Below, piece after piece: positions 7,306 to 13,072 of a stretch of DNA of 31,764 nt (position 1 is its first letter; every line of letters begins with the position of its first letter). A model generated the notes under the pieces. That model was not told the DNA's origin and did no database searches. It saw only the letters and a program-made list of their open reading frames with translations. The DNA is from an uncultured Clostridia bacterium (GTDB lineage Bacteria; Bacillota; Clostridia; Lachnospirales; Anaerotignaceae): contig CATZIM010000001.1 of NCBI GenBank assembly GCA_958420075.1, positions 1-31,764 on the forward strand, in the 5' to 3' direction. Made by a program: the position numbers and the translations under genes.

Positions 7306-7563
7306 TAAAAAAACCCCCGATCCCAAAAAGAGGGACGAGAGTTACTCCCGCGTTGCCACCCGCATTGCCCGAAAAAAATATTTCCGAACCACTTGAACAG
7401 CGATAAAGGGCTTACCCTTTCGGCTTTCACCGACAGCTCCGAAAGTGGAGGGCTGTTTTCCTTCCGCCGGCTCGCACCAAACGCCGGCTCTCTGGGGGAA
7501 TTTCCACAGCTTAGCTTTCTTCTGAACAGCTGAAATACAGCCGTTTCACGCCTTGTTGAAGAA
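7306..7563 (-). promoter_or_regulatory. T-box riboswitch of serS
   Basis: The minus-strand leader has the canonical T-box sequence GGGTGGCAACGCG (7361-7349), which pairs with the uncharged tRNA acceptor end and builds the antiterminator. Upstream, Stem I is recognisable by the AGAGAGCCGG and GGTGCGAGCCGG distal elements. The base helix (CAGCT with AGCTG) and the next helix (GCTGT with ACAGC) enclose the specifier loop. The codon in register there is TCC (7449-7447), a serine codon, which fits serS regulation. Family knowledge: uncharged tRNA-Ser binding stabilises the antiterminator over the terminator at 7307-7342. The specifier call rests on hand folding. Confidence 0.93.
7307..7342 (-). 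terminator. T-box-controlled terminator
   Basis: The minus-strand arms ACTCTCGTCCC and GGGATCGGGGGT pair with wobbles and one bulge, then T7 (7313-7307). The 5' arm overlaps the antiterminator region, as expected for a T-box switch. Confidence 0.85.
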
Positions 7564-7564
7564 T

Positions 7565-7592
7565 ATTATAGCACACAAAGACAAAAAGGCAA
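7565..7592 (-). promoter_or_regulatory. Promoter of the serS T-box leader
   Basis: TTGCCT (7592-7587) and perfect TATAAT (7570-7565) on the minus strand with a 16-bp spacer; the leader would start near 7558. Confidence 0.78.
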
Positions 7593-7693
7593 GTATTTTT
7601 TTGGGGAACTACAAAAAAAATACATTTGTTTTTTTAATGAAATTCTAATGCTTTTCTTATAGATTCTTTTTCCCGATTGCGGTATGATAGTAC

Positions 7694-7787
7694 CGTACAA
7701 GGAGGCCCCTTTTCCTGTACATAAACTATGCCCCCGGACGTTTATCACGTCCGACGCCCGACGATTCCCCGATCGCCGGGTTTTTTT
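7694..7787 (+). ncRNA. Candidate structured small RNA, about 94 nt
   Basis: A TATGAT box at 7683-7688 (the -35 is poor) is followed by three consecutive hairpins. Hairpin 1 is GTACA..TGTAC with inner GGA/TCC (7695-7720). Hairpin 2 is a perfect 6-bp CGGACG stem (7735-7753). Hairpin 3 is an 8-of-9-pair CCCG-rich stem with T7 (7757-7787), a good terminator. No gene lies downstream on the plus strand (the next gene is convergent), so this is not a leader. An AGGAGG in hairpin 1 would be partly paired, and no sensible reading frame follows it. I do not recognise an RNA family. Nothing else is seen between 7593 and 7804. Confidence 0.5.
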
Positions 7788-7804
7788 ATGCCAAAAAACG
7801 GGGG

Positions 7805-8143
7805 TTATTTCCGCCCTGCCTTACGGATATAACAGGCAACGCCTGCCAATGCTGCCAAAAGCACCACAAGAAAGGCTATTCCAAAGGGCAGGAGCTGTTT
7901 TTCCGCCATTTGCCCCTGTTCCACCTGACTGCCCAGATACGCCAGCAGACAAAGCATCACGCCGCAGATGGTACAGAAAACACCCATTGCCCGGCACACT
8001 TTCTTTTCATCATATTTTGCCCGTTCTTCTTTGGAAGATGTACCAAATCCCGCAATGAGCCAACTGCCCTTTCCACCATACAAAAAGCCGCTGATGATGA
8101 AAAACAACGCTGCCAATATCAAAATACAAACCACTGCTAGCAT
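7805..8143 (-). CDS. DUF3784 family membrane protein, second paralogue
   Basis: This 112-residue membrane protein has an N-terminal hydrophobic helix (about 1-20), the DUF3784 loop and two further helices (about 50-68 and 82-103). The loop reads GGKGSWLIAGFGTSSKEERA then KYDEKKVCRAMG, closely parallel to the copy at 5233-5544. Its function is unknown. The ATG at 8143-8141 is preceded by GGAGG with an 8-nt spacer; a TTG five codons upstream would put the ribosome binding site inside the gene and is rejected. A basic C-terminal tail (YIRKAGRK) suggests a cytoplasmic end. No promoter is obvious; repeat R2 lies directly upstream. Confidence 0.87.
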   Translation of the reverse strand: MLAVVCILILAALFFIISGFLYGGKGSWLIAGFGTSSKEERAKYDEKKVCRAMGVFCTICGVMLCLLAYLGSQVEQGQMAEKQLLPFGIAFLVVLLAALAGVACYIRKAGRK

Positions 8144-8194
8144 ACAAAACACCTCCAAATATGACCAATCAAAAAAAAGGACAGTAAGGCAAAT

Positions 8195-8299
8195 CCCCCT
8201 TAAGAAAACATATCAAATAAAATCTGAAAGAAGCAAGCTGGAATCCTCTATATCATAAGGATTTCAGCTTGCTTTGTTTTCTTATGAAGATGCCCCTAA
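8195..8299. repeat. Palindromic intergenic repeat, copy R2
   Basis: Outer arms resembling TTAAGAAAAC (left) and GTTTTCTTATGAAGATGCCC (right) enclose a 15-bp hairpin with one G-T wobble (8233-8247 with 8258-8272, core GCAAGCTG). The right end, 8276-8299, matches the end of copy R4 (19136-19159) at 20 of 24 positions. It occupies the gap between the HAD and DUF3784 genes. On the minus strand it could terminate the HAD transcript, although the T-run is broken. Confidence 0.7.
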
Positions 8300-8312
8300 T
8301 CTGTCCTTTTTC

Positions 8313-9125
8313 TTATTTTTCACCCAACACAAACCGCTGGAGCACATCCGCCACAGCATCCTGTTCGCAGGTGGTTTCTGTCACATAATCTGCTGCCGCC
8401 TTCACGTGTTCCTGGGCATTTGCCACAGCCACGCCCAGACCTGCCGCCTGAATCATGGACAAGTCGTTTTCGCTGTCCCCGATGGCAATGACTTCCGCCA
8501 GAGGCACACCAGCTTTTTCTGCTGTTTCCTGCAAAGCTCTGCCCTTGCTGACACCAGTTTTGACAAATTCCAGATACTGAGGGCCAGAGAAGAAATGATT
8601 CAGTTTTCCCGCAATGATGGGTTCCACTTTTTTCCGCACCGCATCCAGCTGTTCATAAGAACCGCTGAGGAGGCATTTGGTGAAATAGCCTTCATATTCC
8701 AGTCCATCCGGCAGTATCCGCATATCTGCATGCATAACACGGCAATATGCTTCTACCTGCGGGGTCACTTTTTCCGCCAGAAAAGTGCGGTCGTCATAGA
8801 GATAGACTTCCACCCCTTCTGCTCTTGCTGCTTCCACCACAGGGCGCAGATCGTCAGAAGAAAAGGAATGTTTCAGCACCATTTCCATATTCTCCAGGTT
8901 ATACACAGCGGCGCCGTTCTGGCAGATGACATAACCTGGACGACCCAAGAGATGCAGTTTTTCCAAAAACCGTTCCACACCATAGACACCACGGCCAGTA
9001 CAGATGACAAATTCCACACCCTGGTCCACTGCTTTTCCAACTATTTCTATATTTTTTTCCGAAAGTTCTGACGCGCTTTTCAAAAGTGTGCCGTCCATAT
9101 CGGAGAAAACCATGCGATAAGCCAT
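8313..9125 (-). CDS. Cof-type HAD-IIB phosphatase
   Basis: A 270-residue haloacid-dehalogenase superfamily hydrolase of the Cof/IIB subfamily, which dephosphorylates sugar phosphates, FMN, PLP or similar small molecules with Mg2+. Motif I is DMDGTLL (residues 9-15, nucleophile Asp 9). Motif II is CTGRG near residue 43. The catalytic Lys lies in the KGRAL segment (about 199). Motif IV is IGDSENDLSM (about 216-225), followed by AVANAQEHVKAAADYVT, the standard Cof ending. The substrate cannot be read from sequence. The ATG at 9125-9123 is preceded by AGAGGTG; the longer frame to 9164 has no ribosome binding site. Its promoter region touches the DnaA-box cluster at 9199-9277, so DnaA could influence its expression. 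Confidence 0.93.
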   Translation of the reverse strand: MAYRMVFSDMDGTLLKSASELSEKNIEIVGKAVDQGVEFVICTGRGVYGVERFLEKLHLLGRPGYVICQNGAAVYNLENMEMVLKHSFSSDDLRPVVEAARAEGVEVYLYDDRTFLAEKVTPQVEAYCRVMHADMRILPDGLEYEGYFTKCLLSGSYEQLDAVRKKVEPIIAGKLNHFFSGPQYLEFVKTGVSKGRALQETAEKAGVPLAEVIAIGDSENDLSMIQAAGLGVAVANAQEHVKAAADYVTETTCEQDAVADVLQRFVLGEK

Positions 9126-9198
9126 GGGAAACACCTCTCTTTCTTTCCATTCGTATGTTGACATAATCTTTTGTTATCGTTTCATTTGTCACACAATC

Positions 9199-9277
9199 TG
9201 TGGATAACTTTTTGTATACACAGGTTTATCCACAGATTTTTGCTGATTTTATACACATTTCCACAGAGTTATACACA
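9199..9277. promoter_or_regulatory. DnaA-box cluster away from oriC
   Basis: Two perfect DnaA boxes (TGTGGATAA at 9199-9207 and TTATCCACA at 9226-9234) and two one-mismatch boxes (TTATACACA at 9249-9257 and 9269-9277) lie in about 80 bp. A related TTTCCACAG (9258-9266) and TGTATACAC (9213-9221) add to the cluster. Spacing and box types resemble those just upstream of dnaA. The spacer 9126-9315 holds no gene. Confidence 0.8.
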
Positions 9278-9283
9278 GGTCTG

Positions 9284-9310
9284 ATAAAAAATGCCGTGGT
9301 TTCCCACGGC
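9284..9310 (-). terminator. Terminator of the parA-parB-DUF4446 operon
   Basis: Minus strand: GCCGTGG, GAAA loop, CCACGGC, then ATTTTTT. A compact 7-bp GC-rich stem, just after the DUF4446 stop. Confidence 0.92.
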
Positions 9311-9315
9311 AAATC

Positions 9316-10161
9316 TTATTCTGCCTGATGTTTTTCTTTTTCTTCGGATTCTTCCAAGTCGTCCATTTCTTCTGGTTCGTCGTCTTCAAAGAAGTCCAAA
9401 GTTTCCTGCTGGATTTCTGCCAGCATTTTTTCGGCATCCTCAGGAGAAAAATCCTCAGCGGCAGCAATCTGTCCTGCCAATGTTTCTTCCTGTTGAATCT
9501 GTTCCTGTTCTGCCGTAGTTACATCACCAATGGACTGGATTTTTTCCTTCGGTGTTTCCACCTGTTCCAGTGTGAGCTGGTCATCCATAGGTGCATAGCG
9601 GCGTTTGAAGAAGGGTTTAAATTTGACTTTCACCACTTTTTCATGTTCCGGTTTATAGGACTGTTCCTGTGCCATTTTGACTGCCTGTTTTTCCTCATCG
9701 GAAAGCATATAAATGCTGACGCCCATTTCAATGGGTTTGGCATAGGTAAAGGAACCGGTACGGCTATGGATACCGTTGAGGACAACGCCATTATCTTCCC
9801 CATCCAGCAGTGCCAGAGCGAAACAAAGGTTGCCGCCCATTTCTTCGAAGGGGTTATAACGGATGAGCCCTACTTTCTGGATTTTGGATTTATCGGTTTT
9901 ATCCATGTCCGTTACCATATCCAGCAGTTTATCATATTTTTCTTCAATGCCTTTTGCAGTATCGAAGTATTCCTGGATTTTCATTTCCAGATTATGGGGT
10001 GGTCGGCGGCTGGTTCCCATAAAAATATCATACCGTTTTTTCTCCCGATTGATTTTCACAAACAGGATGATACACAGAATGAACAGAATCACCACCGCAA
10101 GCCCCAGCAGTCCAAACAAAAGCAGCGCGTATTTCTGCGCCAATGCTGTCAGTGCTGTCAT
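9316..10161 (-). CDS. DUF4446 membrane-anchored protein downstream of parB
   Basis: The product has 281 residues. One N-terminal transmembrane helix (about 12-36, LLLFGLLGLAVVILFILCII) is followed by a soluble DUF4446 domain. That domain contains the family-typical VGLIRYNPFEEMGGNLCFA and LDGEDNGVVLNGIHSR (about residues 96-135). The last 100 residues are low-complexity, Glu/Gln/Asp-rich and likely disordered. DUF4446 has no known activity, but in Clostridia it commonly follows parB. It is therefore likely linked to the segregation operon, perhaps at the membrane; that is inference from synteny. The start follows GAGG by 4-5 nt and the gene begins 9 bp after the parB stop. The acidic tail is unusually long relative to the conserved domain. 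Confidence 0.85.
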   Translation of the reverse strand: MTALTALAQKYALLLFGLLGLAVVILFILCIILFVKINREKKRYDIFMGTSRRPPHNLEMKIQEYFDTAKGIEEKYDKLLDMVTDMDKTDKSKIQKVGLIRYNPFEEMGGNLCFALALLDGEDNGVVLNGIHSRTGSFTYAKPIEMGVSIYMLSDEEKQAVKMAQEQSYKPEHEKVVKVKFKPFFKRRYAPMDDQLTLEQVETPKEKIQSIGDVTTAEQEQIQQEETLAGQIAAAEDFSPEDAEKMLAEIQQETLDFFEDDEPEEMDDLEESEEKEKHQAE

Positions 10162-10170
10162 CTTGCCTCA

Positions 10171-11064
10171 TTACCTTTCTGTTTCCAGTTTTTTCATCAG
10201 TACCAACAGACGATCCAAGTCTTCGTCGGAATAATACTCAATTTCTATTTTGCCCTTATTTTTCTTCTGGGTGACTTTTACCTTTGTGGCAAAAATTCCC
10301 TTTAATTCGTCCTCAATCTGACGCAGGACAGGGCTTTGTGTCTTTTTGGGCGCTTCTTCCTCCGCCGCAGGTTTTTCTGCTGTTTCCAGCATACTTTTTA
10401 CCATGGCTTCCACAGCACGAACGCTCAAACCTTCCTCAATGATGTGTTCCGCCAGTTCAAACTGAGCTTCCCCATCGGTGAGAGGCAGCAGCGCACGGGC
10501 ATGTCCAGCAGTCAGTTTATTTTCCACCACAAAATTACGGACACGTTCGTCCAATTGCAGCAGACGCAGGGCATTGGCAACGGCAGGACGGCTCTTGCCC
10601 ACTTTATCGGCAATCTGTTCCTGACTCAAACCAAATTCTTCCTGCAAACGCTGATAACTCTGGGCTTCTTCCATAGGGTTCAGGTCTTCACGCTGGAGGT
10701 TTTCCACCAGAGCCGCCTCAAAGGCTTCCCCTTCTTCCCATTTTTTGATGATGGCAGGAATTTTGGTAAGACCTGCGATTTTTGCCGCGCGCCAACGACG
10801 TTCGCCGGCAATGAGTTCATAATAGCCCTCTTTATTTTTCTTTACCACCACAGGCTGAATCATGCCGTAGTTTTTCAAAGAAGTTGCCAGCTCTTCCAAA
10901 GCTGTTTCATCGAAATGCTTCCGGGGCTGTTTGCGGTTAGGCTCGATTTTATTCAAATCCAGTTCCAGCACACCGCCGCCGTCGCTTTCGAAATCTTCCA
11001 TTTTATTATGGATCAAGGCTTCAATGCCAAGTCCCTTGGCACCCAGTCCCTTTTTCGTCGCCAT
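10171..11064 (-). CDS. parB: Chromosome-partitioning protein ParB (Spo0J)
   Basis: ParB is a CTPase DNA clamp that loads at parS and spreads, organising the origin region with ParA and SMC. The 297-residue protein has a short basic N-terminus (MATKKGLGAKGLG) that stimulates ParA. The ParB/Srx CTP-binding domain (about 34-125) contains GERRWRA (87-93) and the ENLQREDLNP box. A helix-turn-helix region follows (about 130-180, LSQEQIADKVGKSRPAVANA) with the ParB signature TAGHARALL, then a C-terminal dimerisation domain. The gene starts directly after the parA stop (TAAATG), so translation is coupled. Three perfect parS sites lie just upstream of parA (11980-12135), confirming the system is complete. 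Confidence 0.97.
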   Translation of the reverse strand: MATKKGLGAKGLGIEALIHNKMEDFESDGGGVLELDLNKIEPNRKQPRKHFDETALEELATSLKNYGMIQPVVVKKNKEGYYELIAGERRWRAAKIAGLTKIPAIIKKWEEGEAFEAALVENLQREDLNPMEEAQSYQRLQEEFGLSQEQIADKVGKSRPAVANALRLLQLDERVRNFVVENKLTAGHARALLPLTDGEAQFELAEHIIEEGLSVRAVEAMVKSMLETAEKPAAEEEAPKKTQSPVLRQIEDELKGIFATKVKVTQKKNKGKIEIEYYSDEDLDRLLVLMKKLETER

Positions 11065-11838
11065 TTAGTCCCACTCCTTTTCCATGACTTCTTCTGCCAG
11101 CAGACCATAGCTTTCTGCCCCTTTGGATTTGGGGTCGTAGAGATGAATGGGCAGACCATGGCTGGGGGCTTCACCCAAACGGACATTACGGGGAATGATG
11201 CTGCGATAAACATTTTCACCCAGACTCCGTTTGACTTCTTCCACCACCTGCAAAGAAAGATTTGTGCGGGCATCATACATGGTGAAGACAATGCCTTCGA
11301 TTTCCAAATGACGGTTCAGACGTTTCCGCACCAGATTTACCGCGTGGAGGAGCTGTTCCAGACCTTCCAGGGCGAAATATTCACACTGGATAGGAACCAG
11401 CACCGTATCCGCCGCCGTCAGTGCGTTGATGGTGATGAGGTTCAAGGAAGGCGGACAGTCGATGATGACAAAATCGTAATCGTCTTTCACTTTGTCCAAA
11501 GCTTCCTTTAAAATATACTCTCTGTCGTCTTTGCCGATAAGTTCGATTTCCGCTCCTGTCAGGCTGATGTTTGCCGGAAGCACTTCCAAGCCCTCTACGC
11601 ATGTGGGCTGTTTCACTTCGGCAATGGTTGCCTGTTCCAGAAATACATCATAAATGGTCAGGGGCACACCGTTTTTGTCCAGCCCCAAACCGCTGGTGGT
11701 GTTGCCCTGCTGATCCGCGTCAATGGTCAGCACTTTTTTGCCCGCAGCAGCAAGGCAGGCAGACAGATTGATGGCAGTGGTGGTCTTTCCCACACCGCCT
11801 TTCTGGTTGGTAATTGCAATAACTCTGACTTTTCCCAT
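11065..11838 (-). CDS. parA: Chromosome-partitioning ATPase ParA (Soj)
   Basis: ParA is a Walker-type dimerising, DNA-binding ATPase. It drives origin segregation with ParB and, as Soj, can regulate DnaA. The 257-residue protein has the deviant Walker A KGGVGKTTT (residues 13-21, with the signature first Lys), switch I/Walker A' around IDADQQGN, and the Walker B strand DFVIIDCPPSLN. It lacks an N-terminal HTH, so it is the chromosomal (type Ia-short) form. The ATG at 11838-11836 lies after GGCGGG-rich sequence with a weak ribosome binding site. A TATAAT promoter is at 11882. It is the first gene of parA-parB-DUF4446. In many Clostridia these genes abut noc/rsmG; here about 8.8 kb separate parA from noc. 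Confidence 0.97.
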   Translation of the reverse strand: MGKVRVIAITNQKGGVGKTTTAINLSACLAAAGKKVLTIDADQQGNTTSGLGLDKNGVPLTIYDVFLEQATIAEVKQPTCVEGLEVLPANISLTGAEIELIGKDDREYILKEALDKVKDDYDFVIIDCPPSLNLITINALTAADTVLVPIQCEYFALEGLEQLLHAVNLVRKRLNRHLEIEGIVFTMYDARTNLSLQVVEEVKRSLGENVYRSIIPRNVRLGEAPSHGLPIHLYDPKSKGAESYGLLAEEVMEKEWD

Positions 11839-11876
11839 TGTGGTTTTCCCGCCTTTCTGTCGATCTTCTATGGGGT

Positions 11877-11905
11877 ATTATAGCACAATTTTTTTATGGT
11901 GAAAA
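11877..11905 (-). promoter_or_regulatory. Promoter of the parA operon
   Basis: Minus strand: TTTTCA (11905-11900), 17-bp spacer, perfect TATAAT (11882-11877) with an upstream TG (extended -10 type). It lies about 75 bp from the nearest parS site, so ParB spreading could repress it. Confidence 0.7.
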
Positions 11906-11979
11906 GAAAAATGGCGGGTTGTGAAAAAACATTTCTTCCATAAAAGGTACTCTTTTCGGCAATTTTGACGGTAAATTTA

Positions 11980-11995
11980 TGTTTCACGTGAAACA
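11980..11995. promoter_or_regulatory. parS site 1
   Basis: A perfect match to the 16-bp palindromic parS consensus TGTTTCACGTGAAACA, in the parA-dgk intergenic region. Confidence 0.98.
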
Positions 11996-12018
11996 GGAGC
12001 ATCAAACAAGTCCTATGG

Positions 12019-12034
12019 TGTTTCACGTGAAACA
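12019..12034. promoter_or_regulatory. parS site 2
   Basis: A second perfect parS, 39 bp from site 1 start to start, just past the dgk terminator. Confidence 0.98.
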
Positions 12035-12035
12035 T

Positions 12036-12070
12036 AAAAAAGCCAGAAACTCCCGAAAGAATTTCTGGCT
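12036..12070 (-). terminator. Terminator of the argS-dgk operon
   Basis: Minus strand: AGCCAGAAA, 12-nt loop, TTTCTGGCT, then TTTTTAT. It starts 8 bp after the kinase stop and ends next to parS site 2. Confidence 0.9.
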
Positions 12071-12077
12071 CTGATAT

Positions 12078-13049
12078 TTATTTGCCGTTTTTCACCACAG
12101 CGTTGAGCTTTGCCAATGGTGTTTCACGTGAAACATGTTTCTTTTTCTCAAAATTGCCATAAATGGGGTAAGCCTTGGGCAGTACCTCCAATGTGAACGG
12201 CATCTTGGGTCCCATTTCTCCATCCACTGTGGATTCCATGATCTGAAAATCCGGGTCAAGACATTCGATCTTGAAATAATGGTCCCGACGATACAGAATG
12301 GACTTTTCATCCTTAATGTGTTCCCCTGTCAGCATCTTCAGGAACACAGAAGGGATTTCCAGTATGGATTTTGCCCGAATGCCAATGAGTTCAAATTTGC
12401 CGTCCGAAATGGATGCCTCCGGTGACAGCTTTGTGAAGCTGCCGGTGCCGGCGCTATTCATAATCATATACAGATACAAGTCTTCTTCCAGCACCTCATC
12501 AGATGTGGTGATACGGAAGGGAATTTTGTGGAAATTTGGAATCTGTTCCATACCTTTCAGATAATAAGACAGATTTCCCAAAGCGTTTTTCACATCTTTG
12601 TCTACAGTCTGGGAAACATTGGTCAAGAGTCCCCCTGCGCAGACATTGATAAAATAGGTTTCCCCATTGACCAGACCGATATCCACGTTACGGGGAGAGG
12701 TTTCCGTCATAACACGGCATGCCCCTTCGGAATCCCCTGTCTTCAGTCCCAGATAAGTGGCAAAGTCATTGGCTGTGCCGGAAGGGATGATGCCCAGAGG
12801 AATCTTCAAATTGTTGTGCATCAGGGCGTTGAGGACAATATTCACAGTGCCGTCGCCGCCGGAAGCCACCACAATATCATAATCTTTATCCATCTGTGCC
12901 ACATGGGTTTCAATGTCCCCGGGCTGCATGGTGCGGAACGGATGCACCTCATAGCCTGCGGACTGGAAAACGCCAATGCAGACATCCAAGTCAAATTTGA
13001 AAGTTTTGTTGCCGGAAAACGGGTTATAAAACAGTTTCACCTTTTTCAT
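12078..13049 (-). CDS. YegS/DgkB-type lipid kinase
   Basis: A 323-residue diacylglycerol-kinase catalytic-domain protein of the YegS/BmrU/DgkB type. Such enzymes phosphorylate diacylglycerol or related lipids with ATP at the inner membrane face. It begins with KVKLFYNPFSGNK, the family's N-terminal strand. The nucleotide loop is GGDGTVN (64-70), followed by GIIPSGTANDFA (about 84-95). The C-terminal beta-rich lipid-binding domain contains DGKFELIGI and ends in a basic tail. That tail contains the residues encoded by parS site 3. The start follows a weak GGGCTGGGC stretch; the gene begins 23 bp after argS and is likely co-transcribed. Substrate choice (DAG versus undecaprenol-type lipid) cannot be decided here. 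Confidence 0.93.
   Translation of the reverse strand: MKKVKLFYNPFSGNKTFKFDLDVCIGVFQSAGYEVHPFRTMQPGDIETHVAQMDKDYDIVVASGGDGTVNIVLNALMHNNLKIPLGIIPSGTANDFATYLGLKTGDSEGACRVMTETSPRNVDIGLVNGETYFINVCAGGLLTNVSQTVDKDVKNALGNLSYYLKGMEQIPNFHKIPFRITTSDEVLEEDLYLYMIMNSAGTGSFTKLSPEASISDGKFELIGIRAKSILEIPSVFLKMLTGEHIKDEKSILYRRDHYFKIECLDPDFQIMESTVDGEMGPKMPFTLEVLPKAYPIYGNFEKKKHVSRETPLAKLNAVVKNGK
12120..12135. promoter_or_regulatory. parS site 3, inside a coding region
   Basis: A third perfect parS lies within the last 20 codons of the diacylglycerol-kinase-like gene, where it encodes HVSRET in the C-terminal tail. Confidence 0.98.
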
Positions 13050-13072
13050 AGAACGCCCAGCCCCCTTTTTTC

